Counted from the first letter of the stretch, positions 37,441-47,598 are shown. The stretch is DNA of 64,000 bases from UBA10646 sp046296295 (GCA_046296295.1 JBKBLG010000003.1:1-64000); one strand, 5' to 3'. Notes: generated by a model not told the origin, from the letters alone. Translations and numbers: made by a program.

Positions 37441-37527
37441 TACTAACGTTTGATAGTGTACTTACCTAAATGAAAAAGCTGGTAGGAACGTCATATTATT
37501 CCATTTACCGTAAGGTGCTAACCCTTG

Positions 37528-38172
37528 TTATAATAAAAACTGCTTTTGATCGTAGAATGGCCTATGGAAATTGTTTAAAAGCTGTAACAACCGAAGTAGC
37601 TGCAATTTTTCCTCGCCATTTAAAGGCGCACACACGTGGTTAACAATTGCACTCGCTTTTGCAAAAGAACTCACTAAAAAATTGAGTCCTTCCGCTGATA
37701 GGTTAAGTACTTTACTACGTTTATCGCTTTCGCTAGGCCGTTGGGCAATCAAGCCTTTATCAATTAAACGCTTAATGATTTCAAGTCCGGTACTTTTTTC
37801 GTGTAGGTTTTTCTCGATTAACTCCATTTTAGTTAGCTCACCATAGCCATAAAGTGTAATAAGATAGGTAAAATCGTCGTAACCGGTAATTGGCGAATCT
37901 TGAAGTGCATATTTAAAGTAAAGCTTTGCATACCGCTGCATGAAAATCAGATACTTAGCAATAATGCTTTCTAGGGTTTCACCGGTTTCGGTTCGCTCTT
38001 CGGCTTCGTTAACAATGTTTTTGAAATGTTCATTTACCGTAAGGACATTTTTGTGCTTTTCAACAAAATGGTTTTTAGCATGTTCTAGAAACTGCAACAT
38101 ATTGGCGTTGGGGTTTTGCTCCTCGAAATTGGCCAATAGGGGTAGTAATTCTTGTAATAGTTGATATTTCAT
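37528..38172 (-). CDS. MarR family transcriptional regulator
   Basis: The 214-residue protein has an N-terminal helical part (1 to about 85) and a winged helix-turn-helix (about 110-185): GYGELTKMELIEKNLHEKSTGLEIIKRLIDKGLIAQRPSESDKRSKVLNLSAEG, with the wing motif SDKRSK typical of MarR. It would bind DNA as a dimer. It is divergent from the TonB receptor gene, and two direct repeats of TTTAGAACA lie between the genes. A dispersed motif copy (38031) encodes LTVN in the N-terminal part. Confidence 0.87.
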   Translation of the reverse strand: MKYQLLQELLPLLANFEEQNPNANMLQFLEHAKNHFVEKHKNVLTVNEHFKNIVNEAEERTETGETLESIIAKYLIFMQRYAKLYFKYALQDSPITGYDDFTYLITLYGYGELTKMELIEKNLHEKSTGLEIIKRLIDKGLIAQRPSESDKRSKVLNLSAEGLNFLVSSFAKASAIVNHVCAPLNGEEKLQLLRLLQLLNNFHRPFYDQKQFLL

Positions 38173-38222
38173 TTAGAACACTAAAATACTATTTCCTGAA
38201 TTTCACCTACAATTTTAGAACA
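38172..38222. promoter_or_regulatory. direct repeats TTTAGAACA in divergent promoter region
   Basis: TTTAGAACA occurs at 38172-38180 and 38214-38222, 42 bases apart (about four helical turns), between the MarR gene and the TonB receptor gene. They may be binding sites for the MarR protein (inference). Confidence 0.4.
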
Positions 38223-38231
38223 AAAAAATTC

Positions 38232-38239
38232 TATTTTTG
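38232..38239 (+). promoter_or_regulatory. -7 promoter box TATTTTTG
   Basis: An exact TAnnTTTG match lies 25 bases before the TonB receptor ATG (38265) and 9 bases after the second TTTAGAACA copy. Confidence 0.55.
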
Positions 38240-38264
38240 CTATTTATTGAAAACCTAAAAACTT

Positions 38265-40712
38265 ATGAAGCATTATTGGTTGTTACTCGCCGGTACCATT
38301 TTTTCCAGCGTTGTTACAGCACAGCAAAGCACCATTATCAGTGGAATTGTATTGAACAAAAACACACAACAGGTGGTTCAAGGAGCAACTATAAGTTTGC
38401 AACCGAGCAACAAAGCCATTATTGTTGACAGCAGTGGAAGATTCACGCTTAAAAATATTGTTCCTGGCACTTATACTGTTACCATAAAAGCGTTGGGATA
38501 CAAAACCGAAACTAAATACAATGTTATTTTAAATGTAGGTAATGAAACAAGCTTTACAGTAGAGCTAGAGCCTGAAGTGGTCAACCTGCAAAATGTAACT
38601 GTTCGTAGTAGTCGGCGTACCGCTAAAGCTGCAACCCTTGAAACGCCTTTAAGCGTACAACGCCTCACTACTGAAGAAATTAAAGCCAACCCTGGCGGAA
38701 ACTTTGATATTTCTAGGGTAATTCAGAGCCTGCCGGGCGTTGGTGGAACTGCTGGTAGTACCGGTGGGTTTAGAAACGATATTATTATTCGTGGTGGTGC
38801 GCCGAACGAAAATGTATTTTATTTAGATGGTATTGAAATACCTAATATTAATCACTTTGCTACTCAGGGTAGTGGTGGTGGACCAACAGGTGTTTTAAAC
38901 GTTAGTTTTATTGAAGATGTAAAACTAAGTTCAAGTGCTTTTGATGCTCGTTTTGATAACGCATTAAGTTCAGTATTTGAATTTAAACAAAAACGTGGTA
39001 GCCTTAATAGAACTCAAGGCAACATTCGTTTAAGTGCTACTGAAATTGCCGCTACACTAGAAGGACCATTAAGCCAAGAGCGTAAAGCTACTTACTTAGC
39101 AAGTGTTCGCCGCAGCTATCTTCAATTTTTATTTCAAGCAATAGACTTGCCAATTCGCCCAAATTATTGGGATTTTCAGCTTAAAGTAACCCAACCTTTA
39201 AGCAAAAAGCTTACGCTTACCTTACTTGGTATTGGCGCCATTGATGAGTTTAGCTTTGCAGCTCCGAAAGAAGCAACACCTGATAAATTATACGTACTTA
39301 ATAGCACCCCATCTATTGAACAAAATACTTACACGGTGGGTGCAGCATTAAGACATACACTTAGCAATGGCTATTGGAACTTAGCGGTTAGCAGAAATTA
39401 CTTAGATAATAATTTGCAACGTTTCGAAAATAATCTTGGTCCGGATAAAGGTGCTCAAACCTTAAACACCGTTTCTAAAGAAGCAGAAACTAAGTTGAGA
39501 TTTGATGTAAACCAAACCTTCAACGGCTTTAAGTTGAGTTATGGTATTACTGCCCAACAAGCCAATTATAGCAATAACACATTTGCAGTTCTAGCAGCAC
39601 CGGTTCTCGATAATAATGGTAATGTAACTAGTCCGGCTGTTACAAACAATTTTAATGGTAAAATAGATGTAACACGCATTGGCGGTTTTGTTCAGGTTGG
39701 TAAGCGTTTTATAGACAATCGCTTGGGGGTTAGTGCCGGCCTGAGAACCGATGGCAACAGTTTTACAGATGATGGATGGAATTTTTTAAGCACATTGAGT
39801 CCGCGTGTGGCATTGAGCTACATCCTTACCGATAAGTGGACGCTTAATGCAAGTGTAGGCCGTTACTACAAATTACCACCTTACACAATTCTTGGATTTC
39901 AAAACAACAATGGCCAATTTGCTAACCGCGATGCTAAATACATAGAAAGTACCCACTATGTATTAGGGCTCGAGTACCTACCTAACAATGCTACACGTTT
40001 TACCATAGAAGGTTTTTACAAACGTTACAACCATGTGCCAGTAAGCAGCAGAAATGGTATTAGCTTGAGTAATTTAGGAGGCGATTTTAAGGTGTTTGGA
40101 AATGAAGATGTTGTAAGTAATGGTAAAGGACGTGCTTGGGGTTTTGAATTCTTTGCACAGCAAAAGCTTACCAAACGCTTTTTCGGGGTTTTGAGCTACA
40201 CCTATTTTGTAAGTGAATACGCCGGTTTAGACCAAAAATATGTGGCAAGTGCTTGGGATAATCGCCATTTGTTAAGTGTAACATGGGGTTATAAGTTTCC
40301 TAAAAACTGGGAGTTGGGCTTGAAGTTTAGGTATCAAGGTGGTGCACCGTTCACCCCGTTCGATGAGCAGGCAAGTCGCGAAAACTTTTTAACCTTGGGT
40401 ACGGGCATTTTAGATTACAATAGGCTTAACAGCAATCGTTTAAACGCTTTCCATGCAAGTGATGTACGTATCGATAAAAAATGGAACTTCAAAAAACTAA
40501 CGCTTGATGTGTTCTTAGATGTTACAAACTGGTACGTTGCTCGTAACCCAGCTTATCCGAATTACACTTTCCGTCGTAACGATGCTAACACTGCATTTTT
40601 AACCACCGATGGGCAACCCATTCGTAGAAATGGTAGTAATGCCATTCCAACGCTTTTAGTGAACGACGATCCGAGTGTTACACCAACCATTGGTTTTATT
40701 GTTGAGTTTTAA
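38265..40712 (+). CDS. TonB-dependent receptor with carboxypeptidase-like N-terminal domain
   Basis: The 815-residue outer-membrane protein has a signal peptide ending VVTAQQ (about 18-20), a CarboxypepD_reg-like beta domain (about 22-105), a plug domain (about 120-230; PLSVQRLTTEEIKANPGGNFDISRVIQSLPGV and IIIRGGAPNENVFYLDGIEIP) and a C-terminal beta-barrel. It is a transporter for a large substrate, energised by TonB. Unlike SusC it has no SusD partner. The cargo is unknown. It may be controlled by the divergent MarR gene. Confidence 0.92.
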   Translation: MKHYWLLLAGTIFSSVVTAQQSTIISGIVLNKNTQQVVQGATISLQPSNKAIIVDSSGRFTLKNIVPGTYTVTIKALGYKTETKYNVILNVGNETSFTVELEPEVVNLQNVTVRSSRRTAKAATLETPLSVQRLTTEEIKANPGGNFDISRVIQSLPGVGGTAGSTGGFRNDIIIRGGAPNENVFYLDGIEIPNINHFATQGSGGGPTGVLNVSFIEDVKLSSSAFDARFDNALSSVFEFKQKRGSLNRTQGNIRLSATEIAATLEGPLSQERKATYLASVRRSYLQFLFQAIDLPIRPNYWDFQLKVTQPLSKKLTLTLLGIGAIDEFSFAAPKEATPDKLYVLNSTPSIEQNTYTVGAALRHTLSNGYWNLAVSRNYLDNNLQRFENNLGPDKGAQTLNTVSKEAETKLRFDVNQTFNGFKLSYGITAQQANYSNNTFAVLAAPVLDNNGNVTSPAVTNNFNGKIDVTRIGGFVQVGKRFIDNRLGVSAGLRTDGNSFTDDGWNFLSTLSPRVALSYILTDKWTLNASVGRYYKLPPYTILGFQNNNGQFANRDAKYIESTHYVLGLEYLPNNATRFTIEGFYKRYNHVPVSSRNGISLSNLGGDFKVFGNEDVVSNGKGRAWGFEFFAQQKLTKRFFGVLSYTYFVSEYAGLDQKYVASAWDNRHLLSVTWGYKFPKNWELGLKFRYQGGAPFTPFDEQASRENFLTLGTGILDYNRLNSNRLNAFHASDVRIDKKWNFKKLTLDVFLDVTNWYVARNPAYPNYTFRRNDANTAFLTTDGQPIRRNGSNAIPTLLVNDDPSVTPTIGFIVEF

Positions 40713-40799
40713 TATTTACGCAAGTAATAATTATTGATTACATATACCTTACGGTAAATATTTACGCAAGTAGAACAACATTAATTATTTACGTAAGTA
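40713..40799. repeat. cluster of four dispersed-motif copies
   Basis: Short-form copies stand at 40713, 40760 and 40787, and a long-form copy at 40747. The last long and the middle short copy share their ATTT, so they are fused head to tail. The cluster fills the space between the TonB receptor stop and the terminator. Confidence 0.8.
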
Positions 40800-40808
40800 T
40801 AATACCCC

Positions 40809-40837
40809 ACCCTTAGCTTCGGCTAAGGGTTTATTTT
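40809..40837 (+). terminator. terminator with TTCG loop
   Basis: ACCCTTAGC and GCTAAGGGT form a 9-bp stem with a TTCG tetraloop, followed by TTATTTTT. It ends the TonB receptor gene and lies beside the stop of the convergent EamA gene. Confidence 0.85.
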
Positions 40838-41697
40838 TGCTTTGCTGTTGTTACTATGTGTAACACTACTGCTGCAAGAATGAGTAAAAAGCCCCAACCA
40901 AAATAACTACCTAACTGCTTATTTTCTTGATACCATGCAAAGGCTAAGGCAATGCCATAAATAGGTTCTAACGTAAGCGATAAATTAATAGTAAATGCAC
41001 TTACTTTTTGAAGTGCTTTTACATATAACAGGTAGGTTATTATGGTACAAACCCAACTTAAAATAAACAACCATAACCAATCGGTACTACTAGGCCAATG
41101 CTGCTTTGCAGGGAACAGATATTCGTACAGCGGCATCAGCAACGATAATCCAACAAACCCACCAGTGAGTTGATAGAGCGTCATACCTTCTGGTGCAACT
41201 TTACCTACTAAACCTTTGTTCAAAATACTTACCATTACTGTTAACAACGAAGCTGCCAACCCTATATATACACCCGTACTAACTTGTAGATTATCAAAAT
41301 AAATAATAGTAATACCCGCTAGTGCCATTAAACCAAAGAACACCTCTTTCAACTTAATCTTTGTTCTAAAATAAAGCGGCTCTAATACACTACTAAATAA
41401 TCCGCTAGTAGCTAAACAGGTTAAAGCAATACTTACATTAGCATATTTAATGCTACCATAAAAACAAAGCCAATGCAACGCTAGTATGCAACCAATACCT
41501 GCCACTTGCAGCATATAATTACGGGGGATAATGGTAATTTTTTTTAACCCTGCAAAAAGTATCCACAAACTAACAACAGTAATGCACAAGCGCCACCATA
41601 CGAGCCAACTTTCTGCCAGGGTAATTGCCCTACCTAAAACCCCTGTAAAACCCCATAAGAAAATGGCTGCATGTAGCTGCCAGTATGCTTTCTTCAT
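40831..41697 (-). CDS. EamA/DMT family transporter
   Basis: The protein (288 residues from ATG 41697; 293 from 41712) has ten membrane helices in two EamA repeats, as in drug/metabolite transporters: AAIFLWGFTGVLGRAI opens the first repeat, and GLAASLLTVMVSILNKGLVGK opens the second. LEPIYGIALAFAWYQENKQL near the end is characteristic. The substrate is not known. It is convergent with the TonB receptor gene and divergent from the DeoR regulator. Confidence 0.88.
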   Translation of the reverse strand: MKKAYWQLHAAIFLWGFTGVLGRAITLAESWLVWWRLCITVVSLWILFAGLKKITIIPRNYMLQVAGIGCILALHWLCFYGSIKYANVSIALTCLATSGLFSSVLEPLYFRTKIKLKEVFFGLMALAGITIIYFDNLQVSTGVYIGLAASLLTVMVSILNKGLVGKVAPEGMTLYQLTGGFVGLSLLMPLYEYLFPAKQHWPSSTDWLWLFILSWVCTIITYLLYVKALQKVSAFTINLSLTLEPIYGIALAFAWYQENKQLGSYFGWGFLLILAAVVLHIVTTAKQK

Positions 41698-41808
41698 AGG
41701 TACAAAGAACATACATGAACAGCGAATACCTGCAAAAAATTACGCTAGTAAGTGGCATAACCACACTATTTTCGGTGAGCATGATAGAAACAATGTAAAA
41801 AACCACTA

Positions 41809-41816
41809 TACCTTTG
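41809..41816 (+). promoter_or_regulatory. -7 promoter box TACCTTTG
   Basis: An exact TAnnTTTG match lies 19 bases before the DeoR-family ATG at 41836. Confidence 0.5.
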
Positions 41817-41835
41817 AAACTTTAAAAACTACACG

Positions 41836-42582
41836 ATGCTTAAGAAAGAACGTCAGGCATTTATCATACAGCAAATTAATATCCACAATAAAGTTCTAAG
41901 TGCCGATTTGTGCCAGCATTTAAATGTTTCAGAAGATACCATTCGTAGAGATTTGCAAGAACTTGCAGAAGAAGGTAAGCTTATTAAAGTACATGGCGGT
42001 GCATTAAGTAGTTCATTTCATTTCACCCTCCAGAACAATAATATTTATAGCCTGCCGCAAAAGCAAGTAATTGCACAAAAAGCACTCAGCCTTATTAAAG
42101 ATGGTATGATTGTGCTGTTAAGTGGTGGTACAACCATTAGAGAATTAATTAAAAGTTTGCCCCAAAATCTCAATGCAACATTTATAACTATTAGTATACC
42201 AGCAGCATTAGAACTACTAGAGCACCCCACCAGCGAGGTTATTTTCATTGGCAACAAACTTTCTAAGAGTGCACAAATTGCAGTGGGAGCAGAAGTGGTT
42301 GAAAAGCTAAAGAGTATCAAAGCCGACATCTGCTTCATAGGTACCAACAGCATCGATGCTAAAGAAGGCATCACCGATATGGAATGGGAAATCATTGAAG
42401 TTAAAAAAGCTATGATTGCTGCCAGCCAACAAGTAATTTCATTAGCCATTTCTGAAAAACTCAACAGTGTTCAAAAGCTCAAAGTATGCGAGCCTAGTGC
42501 CATTAATTACCTCATAACCGAGTTAAACCCCAACGATCAAAGCCTACAAGCGTATAAAAAAGCAGGCATTACTGTACTATAA
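41836..42582 (+). CDS. DeoR/GlpR family transcriptional regulator
   Basis: The 248-residue protein has the DeoR N-terminal helix-turn-helix (about 6-56; LNVSEDTIRRDLQELAEEGKLIKVHGGAL) and a C-terminal sugar-phosphate sensor domain (about 75-235; LLSGGTTIRELIKSLP and CFIGTNSIDAKEGIT). Such regulators repress sugar catabolism genes until a phosphorylated sugar binds. It stands 217 bases upstream of the SusC gene on the same strand and is a good candidate for its regulator. Confidence 0.92.
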   Translation: MLKKERQAFIIQQINIHNKVLSADLCQHLNVSEDTIRRDLQELAEEGKLIKVHGGALSSSFHFTLQNNNIYSLPQKQVIAQKALSLIKDGMIVLLSGGTTIRELIKSLPQNLNATFITISIPAALELLEHPTSEVIFIGNKLSKSAQIAVGAEVVEKLKSIKADICFIGTNSIDAKEGITDMEWEIIEVKKAMIAASQQVISLAISEKLNSVQKLKVCEPSAINYLITELNPNDQSLQAYKKAGITVL

Positions 42583-42590
42583 CTGCGTTA

Positions 42591-42655
42591 TTTTGCTGCT
42601 TTTATCCACATTTGTACTTTTTTCGACTTTCTTCCTCCATTTTTTTGCTGCTTTT
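42591..42655. promoter_or_regulatory. 13-bp direct repeats upstream of susC
   Basis: TTTTGCTGCTTTT occurs at 42591-42603 and 42643-42655, 52 bases apart, between the DeoR gene and the SusC gene. They may be DeoR binding sites (inference); T-rich low complexity weakens the case. Confidence 0.3.
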
Positions 42656-42799
42656 TCATGCTTTCAATGCTATCTTAGCAGCGATTTTAACATTTTATTT
42701 GTCATTAACGATTGCTCGGCCTACGTGTACACGGCAAAAACCCATCGCCAATAACACCAATCCGCTGCTATCATTTATTTGTAATCAAACAAACTGCTC

Positions 42800-45700
42800 A
42801 TGAAACGAATTTTAAGTTTCCTCATGGCACTGTGTTGCATGATAAGCTTCACACCAAATGCATGGAGTCAAGAAAGGTTAACCGTTAATGGTACCGTACT
42901 TGACGAAGAAAAAAAGCTCCCACTAGAAGGAGTAACCATTCGAGTGCAAGGCACAAAAATCATCGCAAAAACTTCTGAAAATGGTATGTTTTCACTCAAG
43001 GGCGTTCCCGTTGGTGCAACCATTTTTTTCAGTTCTGTTGGTTTCGATGATGAAAAAGTAGTAGTTAAGAACGGCAATACCCTTACGGTAAATATGCGTT
43101 CTAACGCCAACGACTTAGAAGAAGTGGTAGTAGCCATGGACCTCAAGCGTAAGCCAAGAGAACTAGGTTTTAGCAACCAACGTGTAACCGGTAAGGAAAT
43201 TCAAGAAACACAACGCGAAAACTTTATTAATAGCTTACAAGGCCGAGTAGCAGGCTTATCTATAACACCCACTACTGGTTTGGCGGGTGCGAGTAGCAGC
43301 ATTGTATTACGCGGTTTCAACTCACTTTCATTAAGTAACCAACCTTTATTCGTTATTGATGGTATTATTGTTGACAACCAAACTTTAGATGAAAACAGTA
43401 ACGGAGGTTCAGGCATAGGTTTAGCAAGCGACCGCCCCAACAGAAATAATGACTACAGCAACCGTATGTCTGACCTTAACCCGAACGATATTGAAAGTAT
43501 CACAGTGTTAAAAGGCCCTGAAGCTACTGCACTTTATGGTAGCCAAGCAAGTAGTGGTGCCATTGTAATCACTACAAGAAAAGCTAAAAATGGTAAGCTT
43601 GGTATACAATACGACAATTCATTCCGTTTGCAAGAAATCACTCGCTTCCCTGAAATGAATAACGATTTCGATCATGGCACCAATGGTGCACCGAGCAATA
43701 TCTTCCGCTATTTTGGCGCCCCTTACCCAGAAGGAACACGTAAATTTGATAACATTAGAAACTTCTTCCGTACAGGTTTTACCCAAACACACAACATTGG
43801 TGTAGATTTTGGCACAAAAAAATCTGTATTTCGTTTTAGCGGTTCATACCTCGATCAGTATGGTGTTATACCAAACAACCGTTACACTCGCTTAAACTTC
43901 CGTTTAAGCAATACCACTAAAATTGGTAAGTACGTAGAAGTAATGCCATCTATCAACTACATCGGTTCTGAAAACAGAAAACCATTACGCAGTGGTGGTG
44001 GTTACATGAATAGCCTCATCATGTGGCCTGTAGATGATGATATCAGAAATTTCCAAGATCCAAGCGGTGGTAAGCGTGCATTGTTTAGTGCGAATGCCAA
44101 CTCTGATTACGATAATCCTTTCTGGAATGTATATAACAACCGTAGTGGCGATGTTACTGATCGTTATATCGCTAGCTTGGGTATCAACATCAACCCAACC
44201 AAGTGGTTGTCATTGTCAGGCCGCTTCGGTTACGATACTTACAAAACAGATGGCTTCACTATTTACCACCCACAAAGTTTCTATATTTCTTCTGCGGTAA
44301 ATGGTACGTTAGACAACTACTACCGTCGTTATAAAGGGTATAACCATACCATTACAGCAACAGCGAAAAAGTCAATCGGACAATTTAATGGCCGTGCCAT
44401 GGTAGGTACGATGTGGCAAGATTATGAAACAAGAATGTTCTCTGTAACAGGTAATGGTTTATCGGTTATTGGTAATACCGACAGTAGTAATACTAACCCC
44501 AATACACGTGTTCGTTTGTTACGTAACAATTTTGGTGAATTTAACAAATCTGTAATTCGTCAGTTTGCATACTTTGGTGAATTCAGCGTTAACTGGAAAA
44601 ACCAAATTTTCTTAACTTACACACACCGCTTTGAACAAGCAAGTACATTGCCAGAGGCTAACCGTAAGTACAATTATCCTGGTGCGAGTGTAAGTGCAAT
44701 TTTATCAGACATCATCCCAGCAATTAAGAAAACAAACGTTATCAACTACTGGAAAGTACGTTCATCTGTAGCTAGTACAGCCCGCTTGAATGCTCCATAC
44801 AGTACGCAAAGTGTATTTGTTAACAATCTGGCTAGCGGTAATGGTTTTTCTTACGGTTTTACCAATGCTAATCCTAATTTAAAACCAGAACGTCAGAACA
44901 CCTACGAAATAGGTACAGAAATGAAGTTCTTTAAAAATAGAATTGGTTTAGACGTAACATATTACAACACACTTGTTAAAGATCAAATCATTGAAAACTT
45001 CCGTTTAAGTTACGGTACAGGCTTTGTGTTAAACACACAAAACGCTGGTAGTACGCGTAACCAAGGTGTTGAAATAGTATTAGATGTAAACCCAATTGCT
45101 AAAAAAGATTTCAACTGGAATATTCGTTTGAACTTCAACAGAATGTGGAATGAAGTTTTATCGCTTCCTGCATCTGTATCAGAATATTATTTAGCAGATA
45201 CTTGGATTTACTTGAATGCTCGTGGTGGTGTTATTCAAGGCAACCCTACCACTACGATCACCGCTTATGGTTATCAGCGTAACAACAATGGAGATATCTT
45301 AATTAGTCCAACGACAGGCCTTCCGGTAAATGATCCTATTTTCCGTATTCGTGGCGATAGAAATCCAGACTTTACATTAGGTACATTAAACAGCTTCCGT
45401 TATAAAAATTGGAACTTAAGCTTCCTTTGGGATTTGAAAGTAGGTGGCGATGTATTTAATGGTACGCATATGTTCATGACTATCAATGGTAAGAGCAAGC
45501 AAACTGCCGACCGCATGACTCCTCGCATAATTCAAGGTGTTTTACAAGATGGCAGAGAAAATACTGCTAACCCAACAGTGAATAATATCGTTATCACTCC
45601 TTATTACAACGAACAATTCTATGGTAGCGTAGCCATGCCAGAAGAAGCATACATTGAAAAAGATGTAAACTGGTTTAGATTAAGAGATTTATCACTTAGC

Positions 45701-45922
45701 TACATGTTCACCAAAAACCAAACTCGTCTTATCAAGCAAATCAAAACTTTAAGTGCGTTTGTTACGGTTAACGATTTAATACTCATTACTAACTATACTG
45801 GTGCCGACCCAGCTGTAAATGGCACAACTGCAGGCGCACGTGGTGTAGGTGGTTTCGGTTTCGACTATGGTAGCCTTGCAACACCTATTAGTGTTAATGT
45901 AGGTATCAGAGCCGGTCTTTAA
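42800..45922 (+). CDS. susC: SusC/RagA family TonB-linked outer-membrane protein
   Basis: This is the transport barrel of a SusCD complex, which imports oligosaccharides or peptides bound by the SusD lid. The 1040-residue protein has a signal peptide ending AWSQ (about 23), a CarboxypepD_reg-like domain (about 28-105), the SusC plug (about 115-225; LQGRVAGLSITPTTG, VLRGFNSLSLSNQPLFVIDGI and VLKGPEATALYGSQASSGAI) and a large barrel. The substrate is not clear, though the upstream DeoR regulator suggests a sugar. The SusD gene follows after 15 bases. A dispersed motif copy (43081) encodes LTVN in the N-terminal domain. Confidence 0.95.
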   Translation: MKRILSFLMALCCMISFTPNAWSQERLTVNGTVLDEEKKLPLEGVTIRVQGTKIIAKTSENGMFSLKGVPVGATIFFSSVGFDDEKVVVKNGNTLTVNMRSNANDLEEVVVAMDLKRKPRELGFSNQRVTGKEIQETQRENFINSLQGRVAGLSITPTTGLAGASSSIVLRGFNSLSLSNQPLFVIDGIIVDNQTLDENSNGGSGIGLASDRPNRNNDYSNRMSDLNPNDIESITVLKGPEATALYGSQASSGAIVITTRKAKNGKLGIQYDNSFRLQEITRFPEMNNDFDHGTNGAPSNIFRYFGAPYPEGTRKFDNIRNFFRTGFTQTHNIGVDFGTKKSVFRFSGSYLDQYGVIPNNRYTRLNFRLSNTTKIGKYVEVMPSINYIGSENRKPLRSGGGYMNSLIMWPVDDDIRNFQDPSGGKRALFSANANSDYDNPFWNVYNNRSGDVTDRYIASLGININPTKWLSLSGRFGYDTYKTDGFTIYHPQSFYISSAVNGTLDNYYRRYKGYNHTITATAKKSIGQFNGRAMVGTMWQDYETRMFSVTGNGLSVIGNTDSSNTNPNTRVRLLRNNFGEFNKSVIRQFAYFGEFSVNWKNQIFLTYTHRFEQASTLPEANRKYNYPGASVSAILSDIIPAIKKTNVINYWKVRSSVASTARLNAPYSTQSVFVNNLASGNGFSYGFTNANPNLKPERQNTYEIGTEMKFFKNRIGLDVTYYNTLVKDQIIENFRLSYGTGFVLNTQNAGSTRNQGVEIVLDVNPIAKKDFNWNIRLNFNRMWNEVLSLPASVSEYYLADTWIYLNARGGVIQGNPTTTITAYGYQRNNNGDILISPTTGLPVNDPIFRIRGDRNPDFTLGTLNSFRYKNWNLSFLWDLKVGGDVFNGTHMFMTINGKSKQTADRMTPRIIQGVLQDGRENTANPTVNNIVITPYYNEQFYGSVAMPEEAYIEKDVNWFRLRDLSLSYMFTKNQTRLIKQIKTLSAFVTVNDLILITNYTGADPAVNGTTAGARGVGGFGFDYGSLATPISVNVGIRAGL

Positions 45923-45937
45923 TCATTAAAAACAAAA

Positions 45938-47569
45938 ATGAACATGAAACATAAGTTTATAAAAATAACAACAACCGCCATCGCAGCGCTTCTAGCGGTT
46001 ACTGGCTGTAATAAAAAAATAGACGAAGCCTTTACAAATCCCAACGCTACCGTTAGGGTACCGGTAGAAACCATATTACCTGGTTTAATTGGTAACATGA
46101 CCGGTAATGCCTCTGGTGCCGGTAACGGTTATGGTACTGCCAATGATGCCCTTTATATTGGTCGCTACGTGCAATATTGGGGTACCAACACTGCCAATAA
46201 CCAATACGATCAAATGGGTGGAGCTACTGGTGGCAGCGATATCCTGGGCGGTGTTTGGGCAGCGCATTATTACGGCATGGGGCAAAACCTCAATCGCATG
46301 ATTGAATGGGCTACTGAAGAAAAGAAATGGGACTATGTTGGTGTTGGTTATGCCCTACGTTCTTGGAGCTGGTTAATGCTCACCGACCTCTATGGTGAAG
46401 CTATTTTGAAAGAAGCCTTCAACACGAGCTTGCTCACCTTCAAATATGATACCCAAGAAGATATCTATGCAGAAGTAAAACGTACTGCCAAATTAGCCAT
46501 CGAAAACTTGAATAAAACAGGCGATAATGTTAGTCAAGCTAATTTAGCTAAAGGGGATGCATTCTTCTACAATGGCGATGTTAACAAATGGAAGCGCTTC
46601 GTTTATGCCACCCTAGCTCGCTTGTATAACAGAACTACTAATAAAGCTTCTTACAAGCCTGACTCGGTAATATACTATGCAGATTTAGCTATGCAAACCA
46701 ATGCCGACAATGCCATGCAAAAATTTGCTAACACAGGTGTAACTGGTACATCAAACTTCTTTGGCCCTTTAAGAAATAATGTTGGTGCACTTCGCCAAGG
46801 CCAATACATAGCCAACTTGGTAAATGGTACTAACACATTGTTTGCAGGTGTTGAAGATCCTAGAGCATGGTACATTCTTCGTGAAAATACTAATGGCACT
46901 ATTAGAGGTGTTGAACCTAGCCGTGGTGCAGGTAGCCTTGCAGCTAACGATCAGCCTAGAAATTTCTGGGGTGGTACCTTTGGTGTAACCTTACCACCGG
47001 CTCAAGATACTGGTTGCCGTTTTATATTTAAAAACGGTTCGCCTTTCCCCATATTCACCGCATCAGAAATGCAGTTCTTAAAAGCAGAAGCATTGTTTAG
47101 AAAGAACGACCGTGCGGGGGCCCGTCAAGCGTATATACGTGGTATCGATTTACACTTCGATATGCTCACAGAAACCTACAACGCAAGTGTGCCAGCTGCA
47201 CGTCAAATTACTCCTGCCATGAAGCAAGCGTTTCTAACCAATACAACAATTGTACCTGCGGCTAACGACTTAACTTTAAGCCATATTATGACGCAGAAAT
47301 ACATTGCATTATTTGGCTGGGGTAGCCTTGAAACATGGGTTGACATGCGTAGATACCACTACACAGATGTTGTAGGAGGCACTCAAGTATACCGCGACTT
47401 TGTTCCGCCAAGTGGCACACTATTGTTTTTGAATAATAATGGTAAATTGGTATACCGTTGCCGCCCTCGTTACAACTCTGAATACATTTATAATGTACAA
47501 GAGCTAGACAGAATTGGTGCTTTAGCACTCGATTACCATACTAAAGAACAATGGTTTAGTCAACCTTAA
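45938..47569 (+). CDS. susD: SusD/RagB family nutrient-binding lipoprotein
   Basis: The 543-residue surface lipoprotein (signal ending AVTGC, Cys24) is the substrate-binding lid of the SusCD transporter. It has the helical TPR-rich fold of the family, with the early DLYGEAILKEAF motif and FTASEMQFLKAEALFRKNDRAGARQAY in the C-terminal half. ATG 45938 and 45944 are both possible starts. The gene is coupled with SusC (15 bases) and the DUF4397 lipoprotein gene. Confidence 0.94.
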   Translation: MNMKHKFIKITTTAIAALLAVTGCNKKIDEAFTNPNATVRVPVETILPGLIGNMTGNASGAGNGYGTANDALYIGRYVQYWGTNTANNQYDQMGGATGGSDILGGVWAAHYYGMGQNLNRMIEWATEEKKWDYVGVGYALRSWSWLMLTDLYGEAILKEAFNTSLLTFKYDTQEDIYAEVKRTAKLAIENLNKTGDNVSQANLAKGDAFFYNGDVNKWKRFVYATLARLYNRTTNKASYKPDSVIYYADLAMQTNADNAMQKFANTGVTGTSNFFGPLRNNVGALRQGQYIANLVNGTNTLFAGVEDPRAWYILRENTNGTIRGVEPSRGAGSLAANDQPRNFWGGTFGVTLPPAQDTGCRFIFKNGSPFPIFTASEMQFLKAEALFRKNDRAGARQAYIRGIDLHFDMLTETYNASVPAARQITPAMKQAFLTNTTIVPAANDLTLSHIMTQKYIALFGWGSLETWVDMRRYHYTDVVGGTQVYRDFVPPSGTLLFLNNNGKLVYRCRPRYNSEYIYNVQELDRIGALALDYHTKEQWFSQP

Positions 47570-47598
47570 TTGTTTATCAACTCATTAAAAAAGCGATT

